From Candidatus Kerfeldbacteria bacterium (lineage in GTDB: Bacteria > Patescibacteriota > Patescibacteriia > SBBC01): 16,669 bases of DNA. Location of the stretch: the NCBI GenBank assembly GCA_016204645.1, contig JACQKI010000048.1, positions 1 through 16,669 on the forward strand, read 5' to 3'. Both the position numbers and the translations under genes were made by a program. The number at the start of each line of letters is the position of its first letter. Position 1 is the stretch's first letter. The notes under the pieces were generated by a model. It was not told where the DNA came from. It was given only the letters and a program-made list of their open reading frames with translations, and searched no databases. Below are positions 13,056 to 16,669 of this stretch, piece by piece.

Positions 13056-13493
13056 ATGACTCGGACTGCGGTGATGGAGTCGCGGTGCTTCGACCCGCGA
13101 AGCTTGGATCGTCGGATGTTGCCTCCGATCGAGATTTTCCGACGGTCGGATATGGAGGAATACCGTCGTCGGCCGTACTACGACCCGGCCAGCTTGGTCA
13201 GCAAGATCGTGGCCATGTGCCGGACGGCTGGGGTCAGCATAAACGATTCTGATTTCCTCACCTTTCGGCACACCCGGCTGATCAGAGGTCGGCGGGGCTG
13301 GCATCGGGGGCGAGGCCGGATCCTCGAAGCAGACTTCTATGCGATGTACGAGGGTTTGCGAATCGGCCGCGTACTGCCGCAGCTGTTTCGCCAAGTACTG
13401 GCCAAACGTGGCTGGCAGGCAGCCGGGTACCCGGTGCTGAGGAACGAGACGCCGAGGCGCAGGGCGCAGCAAATCAGACTGGGCATGGTCTAG
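13056..13493 (+). CDS. Hypothetical Arg-rich protein upstream of M16 peptidase
   Basis: 145 residues, not recognised. It is strongly basic and rich in Arg (clusters such as IRGRRGWHRGRGR and PRRRAQQIR), with a central helical-looking segment (DPASLVSKIVAMCRTAGVSIND) and no signal peptide or membrane helix. The single Cys residues give no metal site. The start is well supported: GGGAGGG at 13041-13047 lies 8 nt before ATG 13056, behind a near-consensus promoter. The opposite strand is also open for 144 codons but has no such signals. A nucleic-acid-binding role is possible from charge alone; no motif proves it. Confidence 0.6.
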   Translation: MTRTAVMESRCFDPRSLDRRMLPPIEIFRRSDMEEYRRRPYYDPASLVSKIVAMCRTAGVSINDSDFLTFRHTRLIRGRRGWHRGRGRILEADFYAMYEGLRIGRVLPQLFRQVLAKRGWQAAGYPVLRNETPRRRAQQIRLGMV

Positions 13494-13602
13494 CCGGATG
13501 GACCGAATGCGGCAGAGCCGACATCGATATAGACCCTACGGCGGCTGTTCGTAATCCTGATCCCCTCAGAATTCGACGGCCGCCTTTGCATTTTGTCGCG
13601 CC

Positions 13603-13632
13603 TTGCGCCTCTCCTACAAATAGGAGTAGGAT
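13603..13632 (+). promoter_or_regulatory. Candidate internal promoter of the M16 gene with inverted repeat
   Basis: Weak TTGCGC (13603-13608), 18-nt spacer, TAGGAT (13627-13632). The spacer holds a perfect inverted repeat CTCCTA-CAAA-TAGGAG (13611-13626), a possible operator or a small hairpin. Just upstream, GGCGGC (13540-13545) and GCCGCC (13579-13584) could form a long-loop hairpin followed by TTTGCATTTTG, a poor terminator. The 196-bp gap 13494-13689 holds nothing else recognisable. Confidence 0.35.
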
Positions 13633-13689
13633 ACGACCTGTTTGCATCTCGTTACAAACCGTTGTTTTCCTCTAAGGGGGTGAGACGCC

Positions 13690-15021
13690 ATGCGCGGCCA
13701 GCCAGTAATGTCCCGTCAGGATCAACTGCCGAATCATCAATTTGTGCAGTTCGTGTTGCCGAACGGATCACAGCTGGTTGCGGTTCCGGACGTGCACGCC
13801 CACGGCGTCGGCATCGCCGTATCGCTGCCCGGCAGCCGGTTCGAACCGAAGCCGCTACTCGGCCACGTAACCGAGCACTTGATCGCCGACCGCGAGCCGT
13901 ACCCGAGCTATACCCAGTTCGCCGCCGAGGTCGACAAGCGGACGACCGGATTCAACGCCGAGATCTACCGCGAAGCCATGAGCTTTGTCTTCGGAACGAC
14001 CGTCAGTGACCTGCCGGAGACCATCGACTTCGCGTACCGCGTCATTGTCCGCAGCCGTTTCTCGGAGCGGATGCTGAAGCGGGAGATCCCCGGGCTGGTT
14101 GTCGAGGAAAAACTCGACGACGACACCATCGACGGCATGCTCGCTGACTTGGTCGACGAGACGTTGTTCTCGGGTCACATCCTCGGCCAGCGGCTGTTCG
14201 GATCGAGGCAGGAGATGTTCGCAATATCCGTTGCCGACATACGTCACTGGCACCAGCGGATCATCCACAGCCCGATAGCAGTGGCCGTATACGGCAACGT
14301 TGATCCGACCCCGGTCCACCGCTGGGTCAGCCGGAGATTCGGCCGCTTGCCGTCGCGCGGGCCACTCGATACCCCACGGTTCGTGTCGAGGCAGTCGAAA
14401 CTCAGGATCCGGACAATACAATGGCCAACGCAGCTGATCCACATCGCGGTCGCAACGTTCCTGCCGTTCGGCTTGGGGCATTCGCACCGCCTCGTGCTGT
14501 CAGCCCTGAACAACCACCTGGGCGAGCAGAAACGGTGGGGCAACCGGCTGCTGATCCGGCTAATCGGCAAGGATCGATCGACTGATCGGCTAGTCTACTC
14601 CGCCGACAGCAACATCTGGAACAACCGCGACTGCGGCAAGTTGGTGGCCACGACGCAGGCCGAACCGGATAAGGTAGAGGAAGTACTGCGGCGTATCGTC
14701 GAGGAGTACGACCGTCTCCGCTCCCAGCCGTTGACCGAGCAGGAGCTGGCAGTTGCCAAGAAGTGGATGGTCTCGCTCTCCGCTCGTAGGAATCAAGATC
14801 CGGAGCGGCACGCGCAGTTCCTGGCAGAGCAGGCCCTCGTCGTCGGCCGTCCGCTCGTTCACCAGTCGTTCGTCGACGCGGTGGAACGATCGGTCACGGC
14901 CGAGCGGATCCAGCGGGCAGCCCGCAGGTACCTGCGGCGGGATCGAACCAGCGTCATCCTGGTCGGCCCGGTTAAGCGGCTCCGGCCCCGAGCGATTCGT
15001 CGGGCGTTGGCTGCCCTGTGA
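13690..15021 (+). CDS. M16-family zinc metallopeptidase
   Basis: Inverzincin-type peptidase (M16B-like, one two-domain chain of 443 residues, half the size of insulysin, presumably dimeric). The zinc motif HxxEH is present as HVTEH (His59, Glu62, His63) in LLGHVTEHLIADREPYPS, and the third ligand lies 76 residues later in GLVVEEKLDDD (Glu139). The C-terminal M16 domain follows (about 220-440), including the GNRLLIRLIGKDRSTDRLVYS segment that corresponds to the usual LREKGLAYS region. No signal peptide, so probably cytoplasmic. The start ATG 13690 has an AAGGGGGTGA Shine-Dalgarno 7-8 nt upstream. The flanking proteins are unknown, so the substrate is unknown; M16 enzymes process small peptides, signal sequences or RiPP precursors. 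Confidence 0.9.
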   Translation: MRGQPVMSRQDQLPNHQFVQFVLPNGSQLVAVPDVHAHGVGIAVSLPGSRFEPKPLLGHVTEHLIADREPYPSYTQFAAEVDKRTTGFNAEIYREAMSFVFGTTVSDLPETIDFAYRVIVRSRFSERMLKREIPGLVVEEKLDDDTIDGMLADLVDETLFSGHILGQRLFGSRQEMFAISVADIRHWHQRIIHSPIAVAVYGNVDPTPVHRWVSRRFGRLPSRGPLDTPRFVSRQSKLRIRTIQWPTQLIHIAVATFLPFGLGHSHRLVLSALNNHLGEQKRWGNRLLIRLIGKDRSTDRLVYSADSNIWNNRDCGKLVATTQAEPDKVEEVLRRIVEEYDRLRSQPLTEQELAVAKKWMVSLSARRNQDPERHAQFLAEQALVVGRPLVHQSFVDAVERSVTAERIQRAARRYLRRDRTSVILVGPVKRLRPRAIRRALAAL

Positions 15022-15036
15022 AGGGGGGTGAAGAGG

Positions 15037-15576
15037 ATGGCAAAAGAAATTGACCGATCGAGCCTGAAAGACTTGAAGGATCCGCGCTACCGCCGACACC
15101 GGATGCGAATCGCGGCTGACTGCCTCTGGCACCTCTGCATCGACAACGGGTGGGTTGATGTACGGAAAACCGACTTCCGAAGGCTTGGGTGGCGCGCGAT
15201 GATGCAGATCTACCAGACCTTGTGGTCGGGCAAGCCGCTGCCGGAAAGCTTTACAGCTTTCCTCGCCCGGTACGGCTACCGACCTGACGTCGATTTGCCA
15301 GAGCCCATGTTCACCCAGCAGATGCTGATGATGTTCGGCGATCTTACGTACGACATCTGGGAGTTCACGTACCTTCGTACGGACGGTCAGTCGGAACGCT
15401 GTCTCGTTCCAGCCCTCGACTTCGATCAGGCTCGTCGCCGCTTCATTTGCGCCGCATTCGGTATGCGGCCGGATGAAGTCGACGACGTGTTGAAGGTCCT
15501 GGCGCAGAGCAGTACCACTATCGTCCACCTCTACGCGCGAAGGAACAACCACCCTACTCCGGCATTGCAAGCCTAA
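15037..15576 (+). CDS. Hypothetical protein downstream of M16 peptidase
   Basis: 179 residues from ATG 15037, not recognised. A GTG at 15028 is in frame, but it overlaps the AAGGGGGG Shine-Dalgarno (15021-15028), which is correctly spaced for 15037. The protein looks soluble and mostly helical: a charged N-terminus (DLKDPRYRRHRMR), a Trp/Met-rich middle (LGWRAMMQIYQTLWSG, FTQQMLMMFGDLTYDIWEFTY) and a C-terminal FDQARRRFICAAFGMRPDEVDDVLKVL segment. No catalytic or metal motif. It starts 16 nt after the M16 stop with the same type of Shine-Dalgarno, so it is probably co-translated and functionally linked to the peptidase (inference). Confidence 0.65.
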   Translation: MAKEIDRSSLKDLKDPRYRRHRMRIAADCLWHLCIDNGWVDVRKTDFRRLGWRAMMQIYQTLWSGKPLPESFTAFLARYGYRPDVDLPEPMFTQQMLMMFGDLTYDIWEFTYLRTDGQSERCLVPALDFDQARRRFICAAFGMRPDEVDDVLKVLAQSSTTIVHLYARRNNHPTPALQA

Positions 15577-15604
15577 GGAGGATCAGATCGTTTGCACGCA
15601 TCAA

Positions 15605-15638
15605 CGGCCGCTCTCTCAGCACATCGAGAGGGCGGCCG
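15605..15638. terminator. 13-bp hairpin between convergent genes (possible bidirectional terminator)
   Basis: CGGCCGCTCTCTC (15605-15617) pairs with GAGAGGGCGGCCG (15626-15638) with a single G-U wobble and an 8-nt loop. It lies between the end of the M16 cluster and the end of tsaD. Neither strand has a U-tract after it, so it is not a textbook intrinsic terminator, but its position and strength suggest transcript-end formation or 3' protection. Confidence 0.5.
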
Positions 15639-15642
15639 AAGT

Positions 15643-16662
15643 TCATATTGAAAGCGTCGGCTGAATATCAGCCGTCTTCCAGGCGGGCTGTTTTAACGTT
15701 TGCGGAAAATAAGCTGCGGCCAACCCGATCATGCCAGCATTGTCCGTGCAGAGTTCCAACGGCGGTTGGCGGTATGATGGTTTCCACGAGAGTTTTTTTA
15801 CTTCGCCCGCCAGCCGCCGCCGAAGTTCGCTATTTGCGGCTACACCGCCGGCCAGGAGCACCTCTTTTGGCTTGTGTGCTTGAGCCGCCCTGATTGTTTT
15901 GGCAACTAGTACGTCGACGACTGCGGCTTGAAACGAAGCGCAAAGGTCAGCGATGCGGCGCCGTGATTTGAATATTGATGGTTGGCGGTCGACCATAGTA
16001 CGAACCGCTGTTTTCAAACCAGCAAAGCTGAAATCGAGATTTTTGTGGTCCAGCATTGGTCGCGGCAAATCAAAAACGCGCGGGTCGCCGTGTTTAGCCA
16101 GTTTGCTGATGGCCGGCCCGCCAGGATAGCCGAGTCGCAGTAGTTGCGCGACTTTATCGAATGCTTCGCCAGCCGCATCATCACGCGTTGCACCGAGCAG
16201 TTTGATGTGCCGCCGCTTGTCAATCAAAACTAATTCCGTGTGCCCACCAGAAACGACCAGGCAGAGAGCCGGCAGCTTTGGTGCGCGGCCATTCCAAGTC
16301 GAGGCAAGGTGACCGTGCAAATGGTTGACTGGAATCAGAGGGAGGCTGAGCGTGTACGACAGCGCTTTGGCCGTTTCTACGCCCACAGAAAGAGCGGTGT
16401 GCAGGCCTGGGCCGTAGGTGACTGCAATAGCGTCAAGGTGACGAAGCTCCGTGCCTGCGGCCTGAAGAGCGCGGTGTATGATCGGTATTATTGGCTTGAC
16501 GTGCTCGCGAGCTGCGACTTCCGGCACGACACCGCCAGTCTTGACGTGCAGCTGGACCTGTGAAGCGACGATGTTTGAGCGAATGCGGGCAACCGCGCCG
16601 CGCTTTTCGATAACCGCAGCCGATGTTTCGTCGCAGGAAGTTTCGATGGCGAGAATATGCAT
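15643..16662 (-). CDS. tsaD: tRNA N6-adenosine threonylcarbamoyltransferase TsaD
   Basis: ASKHA-fold enzyme that transfers the threonylcarbamoyl group to A37 of ANN-decoding tRNAs, with TsaB and TsaE. The 339 residues are complete and of usual length. Motifs: N-terminal MHILAIETSCDETSAAV, VVPEVAAREH, YGPGLHTALSVG, metal-binding HxxxH (His114 and His118 in NHLHGHLAS), LVVSGGHTEL, GEAFDKVAQLLRLGYPGGPAI, DFSFAGLKTAV, LAGGVAANSELRRRL and the C-terminal CTDNAGMIG. The ATG at 16662 is 7 nt from the window edge, so upstream signals cannot be judged. Its stop lies 5 nt beyond the hairpin at 15605-15638. Confidence 0.98.
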   Translation of the reverse strand: MHILAIETSCDETSAAVIEKRGAVARIRSNIVASQVQLHVKTGGVVPEVAAREHVKPIIPIIHRALQAAGTELRHLDAIAVTYGPGLHTALSVGVETAKALSYTLSLPLIPVNHLHGHLASTWNGRAPKLPALCLVVSGGHTELVLIDKRRHIKLLGATRDDAAGEAFDKVAQLLRLGYPGGPAISKLAKHGDPRVFDLPRPMLDHKNLDFSFAGLKTAVRTMVDRQPSIFKSRRRIADLCASFQAAVVDVLVAKTIRAAQAHKPKEVLLAGGVAANSELRRRLAGEVKKLSWKPSYRQPPLELCTDNAGMIGLAAAYFPQTLKQPAWKTADIQPTLSI

Positions 16663-16669
16663 ATACGTA

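Noticed and set aside
13038..13472. 144-codon minus-strand frame opposite the Arg-rich hypothetical
   Set aside because: The plus strand has a near-consensus promoter and a well-spaced Shine-Dalgarno; the minus frame has neither.
14590..15570. 326-codon minus-strand frame opposite the M16 gene and its downstream neighbour
   Set aside because: The plus strand has an intact HxxEH peptidase and strong Shine-Dalgarno sites; the minus frame looks like antisense of high-GC codons.

Overview
The window looks like chromosomal DNA from a small-genome bacterium of the Candidate Phyla Radiation (Patescibacteria), probably a Parcubacteria-type lineage with high GC (about 60% by eye). This is an inference from the gene set, not from a database search: a compact YidC, a type IV pilus ATPase next to a DHH-family protein, a multi-domain secreted FN3/TIG protein, several extremely short mRNA leaders, and TGA used as an ordinary stop codon. 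A fine taxonomic placement is not supportable from this window.

Layout. Positions 1-974 hold the 5' two-thirds of dnaA on the minus strand, running off the left edge. Positions 975-1160 are the dnaA/rpmH divergent region, the likely replication origin, with four DnaA-box-like units spaced exactly 11 bp apart. Rightwards follows the classical origin cluster rpmH-rnpA-yidD-yidC plus a PRC-barrel gene, which converges on and overlaps tsaE (minus). A plus-strand pair follows: a degenerate DHH protein and pilB/gspE. Then comes a small DUF156 (CsoR/RcnR/FrmR family) repressor with no cysteine at all, preceded by a perfect C5/G5 palindrome straddling its promoter. On the minus strand, valS is translationally coupled to a seven-helix SWEET-like membrane protein. 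The valS leader (about 10125-10347) carries what looks like a T-box riboswitch, and valS itself carries two palindromic elements in frame. Divergent to valS is a large secreted FN3/TIG protein. The right-hand part has a three-gene cluster (unknown Arg-rich protein, M16 zinc peptidase, unknown protein) with a near-consensus promoter and strong Shine-Dalgarno sites. A 13-bp hairpin separates it from tsaD (minus).

How the genes work together: replication initiation (dnaA/oriC), ribosome and tRNA maturation (rpmH, rnpA), membrane protein insertion (yidD, yidC), the tRNA t6A modification enzymes (tsaE, tsaD), valine charging (valS under T-box control), type IV pili (pilB) and cell-surface display/proteolysis (FN3/TIG protein, M16 peptidase). 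The most noteworthy points are the probable valS T-box, the cysteine-free DUF156 repressor with its operator, the in-frame palindromic insertions in valS, the degenerate DHH active site, the 11-bp-phased origin repeats and the uncharacterised M16 cluster.
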